A stretch of DNA of 64,000 nucleotides, from positions 1 to 64,000 of the forward strand of contig CBCXVS010000001.1 of NCBI GenBank assembly GCA_965178525.1, read 5' to 3'. The notes beneath the pieces are model-generated. The model worked only from the letters and a program-made list of their open reading frames with translations, did no database searches and was not told the origin of the DNA. Source of the stretch: CBCXVS01 sp965178525. Its GTDB lineage: Bacteria > Tectomicrobia > Entotheonellia > Entotheonellales > Entotheonellaceae. Shown here piece after piece: positions 1 through 8,379 of the stretch. Made by a program: the position numbers and the translations under genes. Each line of letters begins with the position of its first letter. Positions within the stretch are counted from its first letter, which is position 1.

Positions 1-2
1 AG

Positions 3-773
3 TTGGTACTGCAAGAGCTGGGAGAGCAGGCCAAAGTGATTGTCTTTCTCGACGATCGAATTCAACCGGCACAACGCGAGACTATTGCGGCCACCCTACG
101 GGACATCGTGGGTTCTGAAGCCATTCATTATATTTCAAAAGAGCAAGCTTGGCATGATTTTACCACCTGGTTTCCCGATACCCCCCAGCTCCTCGACGGC
201 CTGGAACCGCATCCTCTGCCGGCATCGTACGTCGTGCAGCTGGCTCCACAGGCGCCATCCGACACGGTACTGCACACCTTACAACAGCGTTTATCTCGCC
301 TTCCCGGTATCGACGAGGTAGAATACGGAGCACAATGGCGGCAAGGTTTCCGGTCGGTGCTCCAGGGCACGCGGCTCGTGAGCCTTGCCGGTGGTCTCTT
401 ATTGAGTGCCGGCATCATCTTTATCATGGCGAATACAACGCGGCTCACGCTCTATACACGATTGCCTGACCTTGGAATTATGCACCTCGTCGGGGCGACG
501 GAATGCTTCATTAGCGGTCCGTTTCTGCTCCTTGGCATGATCCAGGGGCTGGCGGGAACGTTGCTGGGGCTGGGGGTGTCATGGGGGCTGTATCATACGT
601 TCCTCCCCTCCCTCAGCGCCGTGCTCTCCGACCTGATGGGCTTGCCGCCCTGCCGCTTTTTGCCGTGGCCGCTCGTCGGAGGTATGCTCATGGGGGGCCT
701 CGGGTTGGGCTATGTGAGCAGCGGCGTCACGCTTAATTGGATGCTGCGTCGGCTTCATGCCGCGTCGTCGTAG
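3..773 (+). CDS. ftsX: Cell division protein FtsX (5' end outside window)
   Basis: Permease-like partner of the ATPase FtsE; the FtsEX complex sits at the division septum and activates peptidoglycan hydrolases through EnvC-type proteins. What is visible is an extracytoplasmic FtsX domain (first ~125 residues) followed by three hydrophobic segments around residues 125-145, 165-200 and 215-245, as in the FtsX/MacB fold. The reading frame is open to the window edge, so the true start and the first membrane segment are missing. The next gene is envC, the known partner, which strongly supports the call. Confidence 0.85.
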   Translation: MVLQELGEQAKVIVFLDDRIQPAQRETIAATLRDIVGSEAIHYISKEQAWHDFTTWFPDTPQLLDGLEPHPLPASYVVQLAPQAPSDTVLHTLQQRLSRLPGIDEVEYGAQWRQGFRSVLQGTRLVSLAGGLLLSAGIIFIMANTTRLTLYTRLPDLGIMHLVGATECFISGPFLLLGMIQGLAGTLLGLGVSWGLYHTFLPSLSAVLSDLMGLPPCRFLPWPLVGGMLMGGLGLGYVSSGVTLNWMLRRLHAASS

Positions 774-787
774 GCGAGGGACAACGT

Positions 788-1972
788 ATGCAAGGGCTGG
801 CCGTCATGTTCCTGACCGTCATGCTGAGCCTACCGGTTGGCGCGATGTCCGCTGGCCAGGCACAGACAACGGCGCCGGACTTGTTGCGGCAAAAACGTCA
901 GGAACTGGAACGCACGCAACGCCAGTTGTCCCGGTCGCAACAGCAGCTCGACCGCCATATCGTCGAAGAACAATCTCTCCTCGCGACGCTGGACGCATTC
1001 AGTAGACGTCAGGAAAAGCTGGCGCGCGCTCTGCGTATGACCACGGCTGACCTACAGGTGACGCAAGAACGAGCGCAAACCCTGCAACGGACCTATACCG
1101 AGTGGTCTCGTCAAGTCGAGCAGCAACGCCAGCACCTGACCCGGCGTCTTCGTCAGCTTTATAAGCTGGGGCGCCATCCGTACATCAAGCTCGTCTTATC
1201 CGCCAAGGATGTTGCGGACTTCACCTACAAGGCCCACTATGTGCGACGCTTCGCCGCCCATGACCGGCAACAGCTCCAACGCTACCATGAAGGGCGCGCA
1301 CGGGTGGCCGCCACCCAAGCGGACCTCGCCACGACGGAACAGCGCATCCGTGCTTATGGCGAGACGCTGCAGCAGCAGAGGACGGCCTTACACGACGAAC
1401 AACAACGGCAGACCGACCTCCTCCGTCGTATTCGGCACGAGAAACACCTGGCCACACAAGCCATCGCGGAATTTGCACACACGGCAAAGGCTTTATCGTG
1501 TATGATTGACCAGTTGATCGCTGCCCGGGCGGCAGCGGTGCGCGCGCCGGCCGTCAAAGGCCAATTGCTCTGGCCCGTCAATGGGCCCGTCCTTGCATCC
1601 TTCGGACGGGTTCGGCATCCGCACCTCGATGTCTATACCGTCCACAAAGGGATGTATATTGGCGCTCCATTGGACAGCGATGTCAGAGTTGTGGCGGCAG
1701 GTACGGTCGTCTATGCTGGCGGGTTCAAGGGGCTCGGACGTTTATTGATCGTTGACCATGGCCAGCATGTATTGACACTCTATGGGCACGTATCCACTCT
1801 CCGAGTACAGGTCGGCGACCATGTACACACGCAGCAAATCGTCGCTACGGTTGGCAATAGTAGTACCTTAGGAGAACCGGCGCTCTATTTTGCCATTCGG
1901 CACCATACCGCGCCACAAGATCCGTTGCTATGGCTGCGCCAGCGGTCTGCACGCCTGACAGAGCAGCCCTGA
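788..1972 (+). CDS. envC: EnvC-type murein hydrolase activator (degenerate LytM)
   Basis: Predicted periplasmic activator of cell-wall amidases, controlled by FtsEX. The ATG at 788 is preferred over an upstream in-frame start at 737 because it follows a GAGG-like ribosome site and gives a clean signal peptide (first ~26 residues). A long coiled coil rich in Q, R and E (roughly residues 30-245) precedes a C-terminal LytM/M23 domain (about 270-385). In that domain the zinc ligands are not canonical: HKGMYIGAP has Y where the enzyme family has D, and LYFAIR has Y where the family has H. This matches EnvC activators, which lack peptidase activity, rather than active endopeptidases. It begins 14 bases after ftsX. 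Confidence 0.88.
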   Translation: MQGLAVMFLTVMLSLPVGAMSAGQAQTTAPDLLRQKRQELERTQRQLSRSQQQLDRHIVEEQSLLATLDAFSRRQEKLARALRMTTADLQVTQERAQTLQRTYTEWSRQVEQQRQHLTRRLRQLYKLGRHPYIKLVLSAKDVADFTYKAHYVRRFAAHDRQQLQRYHEGRARVAATQADLATTEQRIRAYGETLQQQRTALHDEQQRQTDLLRRIRHEKHLATQAIAEFAHTAKALSCMIDQLIAARAAAVRAPAVKGQLLWPVNGPVLASFGRVRHPHLDVYTVHKGMYIGAPLDSDVRVVAAGTVVYAGGFKGLGRLLIVDHGQHVLTLYGHVSTLRVQVGDHVHTQQIVATVGNSSTLGEPALYFAIRHHTAPQDPLLWLRQRSARLTEQP

Positions 1973-1991
1973 GGGAAGGAGCACTTCTATA

Positions 1992-3254
1992 ATGCAAAGA
2001 GCACGGGACAAACGTGGGCTTTTGTTGTTCGTCGCAGCTGCCCTGTTTTGCATGTTTACCGGCGCGGTCATGGCAAAGCGGTTGCCATTTCAGAGCGACG
2101 CCTATGAGGATCTCAAAATCTTTACGGAGGTCCTGTCGTATGTCGAGGAGAATTACGTCCAAGAAGTGGACGCCGAAAATCTCGTGTACGGTGCGATCCA
2201 GGGCATGTTACGCTCCCTCGATACCCATTCCTCGTTCATGCCACCCGAGGTCTACCGCGAGATGCAGGTGGAAACCGAGGGACATTTTGGTGGTTTGGGG
2301 ATCGAAATCACGGTTCGCGATGACATTCTCACCGTCGTTTCCCCCATTGAGGGCACCCCGGCCTTTCGGGCCGGCGTGCAGTCGGGTGACAAAATTGTCA
2401 GCGTCGATGGCGAATCGACCAAAGAGATGTCGCTCATCGAAGCCGTGAAAAAATTGCGGGGTCCCGCGAATACCTCGGTGACGATCGGCATTATGCGTGA
2501 GGGATATACCGAACCGAAAGATTTCACCCTGATGCGGACCATTATTCAGATTAAAAGCGTCCGATCGAGAGTCCTGCCCCATCGCATTGGCTATGTTAAA
2601 CTTCGGAGTTTTCACAAAAACACCGCGGACGAGTTGAAAGAGGCATTGGAGGATCTGGACGAGCGGCATATCAACGCCCTGGTTCTAGACCTACGGAATA
2701 ATCCTGGCGGTCTGTTGGAACAAGCCATCTCGGTCACGGATGAGTTTCTTGAAGGGGGCCAGCTCATTGTCTATACCAAAGGGCGCTTGAGCAATCAGAA
2801 TATGAAGGGCTATTCCAAAGATGACGGCGCCCATATGGACTATCCGATGGTCATCCTCGTCAATGGTGGCAGCGCCAGCGCCTCGGAGATTGTTGCCGGC
2901 GCGTTGCAAGATTTGGAACGGGCAACGGTGATCGGTACGAAAACCTTTGGGAAAGGCTCGGTACAAACCATCATTCCCCTCAGTGATGGCTCGGGGTTGC
3001 GCCTCACCACCGCAAAGTATTATACGCCGAAGGGACGCGTCATCCATGAAAAAGGGATTATTCCGGACATCGTGATTGAAGATCTGCCACCGGAAAAAGT
3101 CGAGGAAGGTCAGGATCGCCCCCTGCGGAGCCGGCGGCGCATTGCCCTCCCAGGTGACGACATCTCTGACGATCCCCAATTGCAGAAAGCCGTCGACGTG
3201 TTAAAGTCGCAAGGGAAACAAAGCAAGAAAAAGGCGAGCAAGAAGGCGAGTTGA
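1992..3254 (+). CDS. ctpA: Carboxy-terminal processing protease, S41 family
   Basis: Periplasmic serine protease of the CtpA/Prc type, 420 aa. An N-terminal hydrophobic signal or anchor (residues ~8-28) is followed by a PDZ domain (about 95-180, with the GLGIEI and SGDKIVSVDG hallmarks) and the S41 catalytic core. The catalytic serine lies in NGGSASASEIVAGAL and the lysine in KTFGKGSVQ, so the Ser-Lys dyad is intact. The C-terminus is a lysine-rich tail. In many proteobacteria this gene follows envC, and it probably tunes cell-wall hydrolases. It starts 20 bases after envC and is likely co-transcribed. The family contains several paralogues, so the symbol is approximate. Confidence 0.88.
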   Translation: MQRARDKRGLLLFVAAALFCMFTGAVMAKRLPFQSDAYEDLKIFTEVLSYVEENYVQEVDAENLVYGAIQGMLRSLDTHSSFMPPEVYREMQVETEGHFGGLGIEITVRDDILTVVSPIEGTPAFRAGVQSGDKIVSVDGESTKEMSLIEAVKKLRGPANTSVTIGIMREGYTEPKDFTLMRTIIQIKSVRSRVLPHRIGYVKLRSFHKNTADELKEALEDLDERHINALVLDLRNNPGGLLEQAISVTDEFLEGGQLIVYTKGRLSNQNMKGYSKDDGAHMDYPMVILVNGGSASASEIVAGALQDLERATVIGTKTFGKGSVQTIIPLSDGSGLRLTTAKYYTPKGRVIHEKGIIPDIVIEDLPPEKVEEGQDRPLRSRRRIALPGDDISDDPQLQKAVDVLKSQGKQSKKKASKKAS

Positions 3255-3267
3255 GCCGTACCGAACG

Positions 3268-4575
3268 ATGTATCGTAAGTGCCCGAACAAAACTAAATTC
3301 ATATTTTTCCTTTGGAAAAGCGATGTCGCTAATTTTGTCCAGGAACTTATACGCTGTCGTGTTGTTCGCCGTCAGACTCGCGCGGCGCCACCGCCATGGT
3401 GGCGTATCCGCTCCTGGCAATGGGTTCTGCTCGTGTTGGTGCTCGTAGCGGGCGCCTGGCTGTTAGGTCGTCATCAACTGGGCGCGACGCGTGGGGGGCA
3501 ACAAGTCCGGTCGGCCTTATACTTCGCCCTAGGCTGGCATCACATTGCCCAGCAGCAACGCCAGCTGAGACACACGGTCGAAGCCGTCGTGCGGGAGACC
3601 GGACTCACGGGGGAAGCGTATCAGGCTGAGAGCCTTCGAGATCAACGCCGCGGGCGGGAGTCGTGGCAGTTATGGCGCCACCGCATTGCGTTACCTACGC
3701 CCATTTCCCTGACGATATTCGAGACGCGGCTACGCCAGGCCATCCGGAGTACGGCTCACACGGTCCTGGTCCGGCGCACACGCGAGCAGGCTTCTGAGAC
3801 GACGGTGGTGCTGACGGTGGGTGTCGCACACGCCCCAACGGACCTCTTTGTGCTCTTCCAAAACCGTGCACCCTGGGTGCGCATGCCGCCCCAGGTGAGC
3901 GCCCCCCCCATATTGCCTCAAATGGCGATCGTGATCGACGACATGGGCTGGAATCTCGACATGGCACAGGCTCTACTGGCATTGGATATACCGCTGAGTT
4001 TTGCTATTCTGCCACAGTCGCCGCATCAGACACGTATTATGGAGGAAGCACAGCAACACGGCCGGGATGTTTTGCTCCATATGCCCATGGAGCCCCACGG
4101 GTATCCACAGGTCAATCCGGGCAAAGCGGCGCTGTTGCGCGATATGAGCAGCCGCGACCTGAGGGCGCACCTACGGGCCGCTTTGCAGGCGTTGCCGAGG
4201 GTTATCGGCGTCAACAATCATATGGGTTCACGGCTCACGGAAGATGCCCAGGCCATGCGGGTGGTCATGCAGGCGTTGAAACAACAGGACCTCTTCTTTT
4301 TGGATAGCCGCACGTCAGCCGACTCACAGGCGTATGATATGGCGCGGGAGCTGGGCGTCCGAACAGCCCAACGGCATGTCTTTCTGGATCATGATGTCGA
4401 CCTGGAACAGATCATGCGACAAATTCGCCATCTCGCGGCTTTGGCCCATACACAGGGGCACGCCATCGGCATTGGACACCCGTATCCGGAAACGTTGCGG
4501 GCCCTCAAACAGACCCTGCCGGCCTTGCGGCAGGCAGGTATTCGCATGGTTCCCGTGTCGCATCTCGTACGCTGA
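3268..4575 (+). CDS. Divergent polysaccharide deacetylase (YibQ-like)
   Basis: Envelope protein with one membrane anchor (about residues 53-67) and a C-terminal divergent polysaccharide deacetylase domain (about 215-430). Visible motifs are AIVIDDMGW near the domain start, LLHMPMEP and GVNNHMGSRL, which correspond to the NodB-like metal-site positions. E. coli yibQ lies just after envC, so the context agrees. The first ~27 codons (positions 3276-3349) are made of the dispersed palindromic element described below, and no better in-frame ATG exists downstream before the membrane anchor. The native N-terminus was therefore probably replaced, or the true start is a non-ATG codon near the anchor. 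Confidence 0.8.
   Translation: MYRKCPNKTKFIFFLWKSDVANFVQELIRCRVVRRQTRAAPPPWWRIRSWQWVLLVLVLVAGAWLLGRHQLGATRGGQQVRSALYFALGWHHIAQQQRQLRHTVEAVVRETGLTGEAYQAESLRDQRRGRESWQLWRHRIALPTPISLTIFETRLRQAIRSTAHTVLVRRTREQASETTVVLTVGVAHAPTDLFVLFQNRAPWVRMPPQVSAPPILPQMAIVIDDMGWNLDMAQALLALDIPLSFAILPQSPHQTRIMEEAQQHGRDVLLHMPMEPHGYPQVNPGKAALLRDMSSRDLRAHLRAALQALPRVIGVNNHMGSRLTEDAQAMRVVMQALKQQDLFFLDSRTSADSQAYDMARELGVRTAQRHVFLDHDVDLEQIMRQIRHLAALAHTQGHAIGIGHPYPETLRALKQTLPALRQAGIRMVPVSHLVR
3276..3349. repeat. Dispersed palindromic element, copy 1
   Basis: A 74-bp imperfect palindrome bounded by TAAGTGCCCGAACA and TGTCCAGGAACTTA, with a central hairpin TTTTCC-TTT-GGAAAA. It is AT-richer than its surroundings and matches six other full copies in this window (11414, 13004, 22835, 39439, 46344, 52259). 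It lies inside the 5' end of the YibQ-like reading frame. The TA at each outer end is compatible with TA-targeting MITEs, but this is inference. Confidence 0.85.
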
Positions 4576-4592
4576 TCCACGCGACCTGGCAA

Positions 4593-4624
4593 GGCGTCAT
4601 CATGCCGCGCCGGCGGCGCCCGGA
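4593..4624. repeat. 32-bp GC-rich repeat, copy A
   Basis: Begins GGCGTCATCATGCCGCGCC and continues through an inner GCGCC-GGC-GGCGC hairpin. It is nearly identical (one visible difference) to 54346-54377. Here it is followed by an inverted pair CTGAGGA/TCCTCAG and a T-run at 4673-4678, between the YibQ-like gene and tsaD, so a weak terminator role is possible. Confidence 0.6.
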
Positions 4625-4687
4625 ACTGAGGAAAAACGTCTTTTACTCGGTCCTCAGTCCTCAATCCTTTTTTCATAGGAGAAGATC

Positions 4688-5773
4688 GTGTTGGTTTTGG
4701 GTATTGAAACGTCGTGTGATGATACGGCCGTTGCCGTCCTTGCCAATGGCACGGAGATCCGGTCCAGTATAGTCTCCTCGCAGCATACAATTCATGCGGC
4801 CTATGGCGGGGTCGTGCCGGAATTAGCTTGTCGCAGCCACGTCGAAAATATCCGCCCGGTCCTGCAAGCGGCCTTGACCGAAGCCGGTGTGACGTTGCAC
4901 GAGATTGATGTCATTGGCGTGACGCAAGGACCGGGTTTGATCGGCGCGCTCCTGGTCGGCCTCTCGCTCGCCAAAGCCCTTGCCTATGGGTTGGGCAAAC
5001 CGCTCGTGGCCGTGCATCATCTCGAAGGACATATCAATTCGATTTACCTGGAACACGAAATGATACCCACCCCGTTTGTGGCCCTGGTGGTATCCGGGGG
5101 CCACTCGGACCTGTATGCCTGTACCCAACGGGGCCACTATACCGTGTTAGGCCGAACGCGCGATGACGCAGCCGGCGAATGCTTCGATAAGGTTGCCAAA
5201 ATGCTGCATCTGGGCTATCCAGGCGGCCCGATCATCGATGCCCTGGCCCAGACAGGCGACCCCGCGCGCATCCATTTTCCGCGCGCCATGCTGACAAAAG
5301 ACACGTGTGATTTCAGCTTTAGCGGGGTCAAAACAGCCGTCCGCACGCACCTCCTACAGGCAACGACGCCTCAGGGCGGCGCACTGTTTACCGATGACAC
5401 GTTCTGGCCCCTGCCAGAAGCGTCTTGGTGGGAACCACAACGGAACGACATCCTCGCCAGCTTTCAACAAGCGGTCGCCGACGCCCTCGTGGCCAAAACG
5501 CGCCGCGCTGCCGCACAAATCGACGCCAATGCTATCGTGGTTGTGGGTGGTGTCGCGTGTAACTCGGCGCTCCGTCGTGAAATGCAACAGGCCGCTGCGG
5601 CGCTTGGGCTTCCTGTCTTCTTCCCCTCTCCCCGCTTCTGTACCGATAATGCCGCGATGATCGCCTGCGCAGCAACGCATCGCTATATGACCAATAGGCA
5701 GTATTATGATCAAGGCCGTTTCATTGACATCGATGCCCAAGCAAACCTACCTTTGATAAGTCTTGAAAACTAA
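4688..5773 (+). CDS. tsaD: tRNA N6-threonylcarbamoyladenosine transferase TsaD
   Basis: Transfers threonylcarbamoyl to A37 of tRNAs that read ANN codons, with TsaB and TsaE. The 361-aa length is typical for the family. ASKHA-fold motifs are intact: GIETSCDDT at the N-terminus, the metal-binding ELACRSHVENI and VHHLEGH motifs, LVVSGGHSDL, GECFDKVAKML, SFSGVKTAV and the late CTDNAAMIA. The start is GTG at 4688 with an AGGAGAAG ribosome site directly upstream. It is separated from the preceding deacetylase by about 110 bases and followed by an AT-rich gap with its own promoter, so it probably ends a transcript. Confidence 0.96.
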   Translation: MLVLGIETSCDDTAVAVLANGTEIRSSIVSSQHTIHAAYGGVVPELACRSHVENIRPVLQAALTEAGVTLHEIDVIGVTQGPGLIGALLVGLSLAKALAYGLGKPLVAVHHLEGHINSIYLEHEMIPTPFVALVVSGGHSDLYACTQRGHYTVLGRTRDDAAGECFDKVAKMLHLGYPGGPIIDALAQTGDPARIHFPRAMLTKDTCDFSFSGVKTAVRTHLLQATTPQGGALFTDDTFWPLPEASWWEPQRNDILASFQQAVADALVAKTRRAAAQIDANAIVVVGGVACNSALRREMQQAAAALGLPVFFPSPRFCTDNAAMIACAATHRYMTNRQYYDQGRFIDIDAQANLPLISLEN

Positions 5774-5813
5774 AATCACAACATTAAATTCCCACCTATG
5801 ATAATATCAACCC

Positions 5814-5859
5814 TCTCTAAATCTACATTTATAGATTGTTATGATTGTAGATTTAGAGA
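5814..5859. repeat. Perfect 14-bp inverted repeat upstream of GAPDH-like gene
   Basis: Arms TCTCTAAATCTACA and TGTAGATTTAGAGA are separated by 18 bases, in an AT-rich gap between tsaD and the GAPDH-like gene. It lies just upstream of the 5876 promoter. It could be a terminator stem for tsaD (although no T-run follows) or an operator. The function is not known. Confidence 0.6.
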
Positions 5860-5875
5860 CACAACATCATTGTAT

Positions 5876-5904
5876 TTGACATTATTTTGACATCGTGTTA
5901 CCAT
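5876..5904 (+). promoter_or_regulatory. Sigma-70-like promoter for GAPDH-like gene
   Basis: A perfect TTGACA at 5876-5881 is followed by a 17-base spacer and TACCAT at 5899-5904 (four of six consensus bases). It lies about 87 bases before the ATG at 5991. The -35 match and the spacing are seen in the sequence; activity is inferred. Confidence 0.6.
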
Positions 5905-5990
5905 TTTTCTTTTCTTCAAGTCAGAGAATTCTTATGATGGTAGAAGATGTACACACTTACTGTACGAACACAGTAACAGAAAGGACAGTC

Positions 5991-7059
5991 ATGGGAACGA
6001 AGCGTACCATTCACGTTGTCGGCACGGGAACGATTGGTGAGCCGTTAATTGGATTACTTCTCAACATTCGTCAAGAATTGGAAGTCGATGAGATTACATT
6101 CCATAAGAATCGCTCGCTCGTAGAAGATCGGGCCAAGATTCGCAGCCTCATGCGCCGCGGGGCCAAATTGGTGGTATCCGAAGACAAGATGTCCGATTTT
6201 GAAAAGCTCGACATGCAACCGACTTATAGCATTCGCGAAGCCTTAGAGCAAGCGACAGTGGTCATCGACTGTACCCCGAAGGGACTAGGCAACAAACATA
6301 AAGAGGACTGGTATGTCCACATGCCAGCCACGCGTGGCTTCATTGCCCAAGGGAGTGAGTTCGGCTTTGGCAAGATGTACGCGAGAGGGATTAACGATGG
6401 CGCTTTATCACCGGATACGGACCGCTTTCTGCAAGTCGTTAGTTGCAATACGCATAACCTGGCCGTGTTGATTGAGACGCTGGGATTGCAAGGCCAAGAA
6501 CCGGACAACTTGCAGGAAGGCCGCTTCGTGTGTTTGCGGCGCGCGAGCGATATCAGTCAGGAAGGTGAATTTATTGCGGCGCCACAGGTCGGGACGCATA
6601 AAGATGCCCGCTTTGGCACGCATCACGCACGGGACGCGTGGCATTTGTTTGGCACTCGCGGGCTGGATCTGAACTTGTTCTCCTCGGAAATTAAGCTCAA
6701 CACGCAATACATGCACAGCATCTGGTTCAACATCCGTGTTAGAGGGGCAACGACCTTGGACGAGGTCGTCTCCACACTCGATGCGAATCCGTACGTGGCC
6801 TTGACGGAGAAGACCATGGCGAGTACGATCTTCTCATTCGGCCGTGACCATAGCTATTTTGGGCGTCTGCTGAACCAGACGGTCGTCTCGACGCCGACTC
6901 TAGCTCCGGGACGGTCACGAAATCACGGGCTACTGTTTCACCCCCCAAGATGGTAATTCGCTCCTGAGCAGTGTGGCTGCAACAGCCTGGTTGCTCGATC
7001 CTAACACGTACGAAAAGCGTCTGCAGTTTGTGACGTCATACCTATTTGATGAAGTCTAA
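5991..7059 (+). pseudogene. Type II (archaeal-like) GAPDH homologue, single frameshift
   Basis: Resembles the archaeal/type II glyceraldehyde-3-phosphate dehydrogenase family rather than the usual bacterial type I. Visible features are an N-terminal Rossmann motif (VVGTGTIGEP), VVIDCTPKGLGNKHKEDWY, the catalytic-cysteine motif VVSCNTHNLAV and a THHARDAW motif in the catalytic domain. The ATG at 5991 has a GAAAGGACAG ribosome site. The open frame ends at 6956, but the true C-terminus continues in the next frame from about 6906 (RDGHEITGYCFTPQDG onward) to a stop at 7059. One extra base near 6904-6910 explains this, so it is either a real frameshift or a sequencing error. The substrate is unproven; other phosphorylated aldehydes are possible. 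Confidence 0.72.
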
Positions 7060-7137
7060 GCGTCTCTGTGGCAGGGGGCACAGGAGACAGGGCCGCTTCC
7101 GATGGAGCGGCGGCGTAGAGACAAGGAGAAGAGGGAC

Positions 7138-7572
7138 ATGCGAAGACGACTTGACACCTGTGCGCTTGCGATCGTGATGCTTGCCCTGATGGCTCTCATC
7201 GGAACCATCTTGACGACAGCGGCCGCTGAGGACAAAACGATTGATTTGGCAAAGGGCAAGGAACTCTATCAACAGCGCTGCTCCCCATGCCACGGACCGG
7301 ATGGGAAAGCGCAGACGGCAACAGCGAAGGCCCTCAATCCAAAGCCCCGCGATCATACGGATGGCGGCTATATGAATCCCCTGTCGCATGAACACCTCTG
7401 CAAGGTGATCAAAATGGGCGGGACTGCCGTAGGAAAATCACCCATTATGCCACCACAGACTGATTTGAAGTCTCCACAGGTTGTGCCGATCATCGCTTTT
7501 GTGCGTTCACTTGCCGCTCCTCCCTACACTGAGAACATCGATACAACATGCAATTTTGAAGACGACGATTGA
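7138..7572 (+). CDS. Periplasmic c-type cytochrome
   Basis: Small monohaem cytochrome c, 144 aa. The ATG at 7138 follows an AAGGAGAAGAGGG ribosome site and is preferred over an in-frame ATG at 7102, which would put twelve mostly charged residues in front of the signal peptide. A hydrophobic signal segment (about residues 8-30) precedes the haem motif CSPCH (48-52), and a methionine in SPIMPPQ is the likely sixth ligand. The class resembles cytochrome cbb3/c553-like electron carriers. It is followed by a clear terminator and then by the cytochrome-maturation genes ccmH and dsbD, so the context is respiratory. Confidence 0.88.
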   Translation: MRRRLDTCALAIVMLALMALIGTILTTAAAEDKTIDLAKGKELYQQRCSPCHGPDGKAQTATAKALNPKPRDHTDGGYMNPLSHEHLCKVIKMGGTAVGKSPIMPPQTDLKSPQVVPIIAFVRSLAAPPYTENIDTTCNFEDDD

Positions 7573-7620
7573 TTGCCCTGCGCTGCGAATTCCGTTACAC
7601 TAGGCATCAGCAATATCATA

Positions 7621-7652
7621 AAAGGGTTAGGGGTAGGTCCTAGCCCTTTTTT
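7621..7652 (+). terminator. Rho-independent terminator after cytochrome c
   Basis: An 11-base stem, AAAGGGTTAGG paired with CCTAGCCCTTT (one G-U pair), with a 7-base loop and ending in TTTTTT. It lies 48 bases after the cytochrome stop codon. Confidence 0.85.
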
Positions 7653-7715
7653 CATTGCCAGTTGTCGTGTCCGGATGATGCCCTATACGCCATGGAAACA
7701 GGAAGGAAAACGCCA

Positions 7716-8210
7716 ATGCGCCACCTATGGATTTTTGGCCGTCACCTCATGTTCAGTCTGCTGCTCCTAATGAGTATTGGCGCACCCGCCATGGCGTTGG
7801 TCTGGCAGGATGTGGCGCATGAGCTGATGAGTTCGGCATGCCCAGGCCGCACCCTGATCAACTGCACGAGTGGCCAGTCGGAACAGGAGCGGGAACTCAT
7901 TCGCCAAAAAGTGGCGCAAGGCGAAAGCAAGGCAGATATTATACGCTATTTTGTTGAGATGCATGGCGAGGAAATCTTGGCCGCACCGCCCAAAAAAGGC
8001 TTTGCCCTCGCCGCTTGGCTCTTGCCGCTCTTTGTAGTGGTCAATGGCGCCGGACTGATTGTGGTCTTGACGTTTCGGTGGGTCCGCAATCGCCCAACCC
8101 CAGAGGAAACATTGCCGAGCGCCACGGAAGACAAACTCGATTCAACGCCGCCCGTATCGGATGCCTATCGGCAACGTCTCTACCGCGAGCTGGACGAGAG
8201 ACGATTCTGA
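7716..8210 (+). CDS. ccmH: CcmH/CycL-type cytochrome c maturation protein, variant motif
   Basis: Membrane-anchored periplasmic protein expected to handle apocytochrome thiols for haem attachment. A signal/anchor segment (first ~27 residues) is followed by a CcmH-type domain recognised by QGESKADIIRYFVEMHGEEI and PPKKGFALAAWLLP, then a C-terminal membrane segment (about 102-122). The usual LRCXXCQ thiol motif is replaced by SACPGRTLINCTSGQ, with cysteines eight residues apart. Related C...C variants are known in some CcmH homologues. The start at 7716 has GGAAGG upstream; an in-frame ATG at 7692 is possible. Confidence 0.75.
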   Translation: MRHLWIFGRHLMFSLLLLMSIGAPAMALVWQDVAHELMSSACPGRTLINCTSGQSEQERELIRQKVAQGESKADIIRYFVEMHGEEILAAPPKKGFALAAWLLPLFVVVNGAGLIVVLTFRWVRNRPTPEETLPSATEDKLDSTPPVSDAYRQRLYRELDERRF

Positions 8211-8379
8211 CCAGCCACGATGAAATGTTCCGCGTCGCACCGGTGTTTCTTAAGCAGTAGCTGGGCACCTATGCCAGTCTGATAGGTGAGATTCGATGTC
8301 TTCCCTCCTGGCGGAGGGAGACACGAACCTCTGCCCGGAATTTTACATGGCAGCGTCGTTGCAATATGAAGGCATTCCC

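Noticed and set aside
4593..4687. Considered a proper rho-independent terminator between the YibQ-like gene and tsaD
   Set aside because: The inverted pair is short with a long loop, and the T-run is offset by about ten bases from the stem; kept only as a repeat with a possible weak role.
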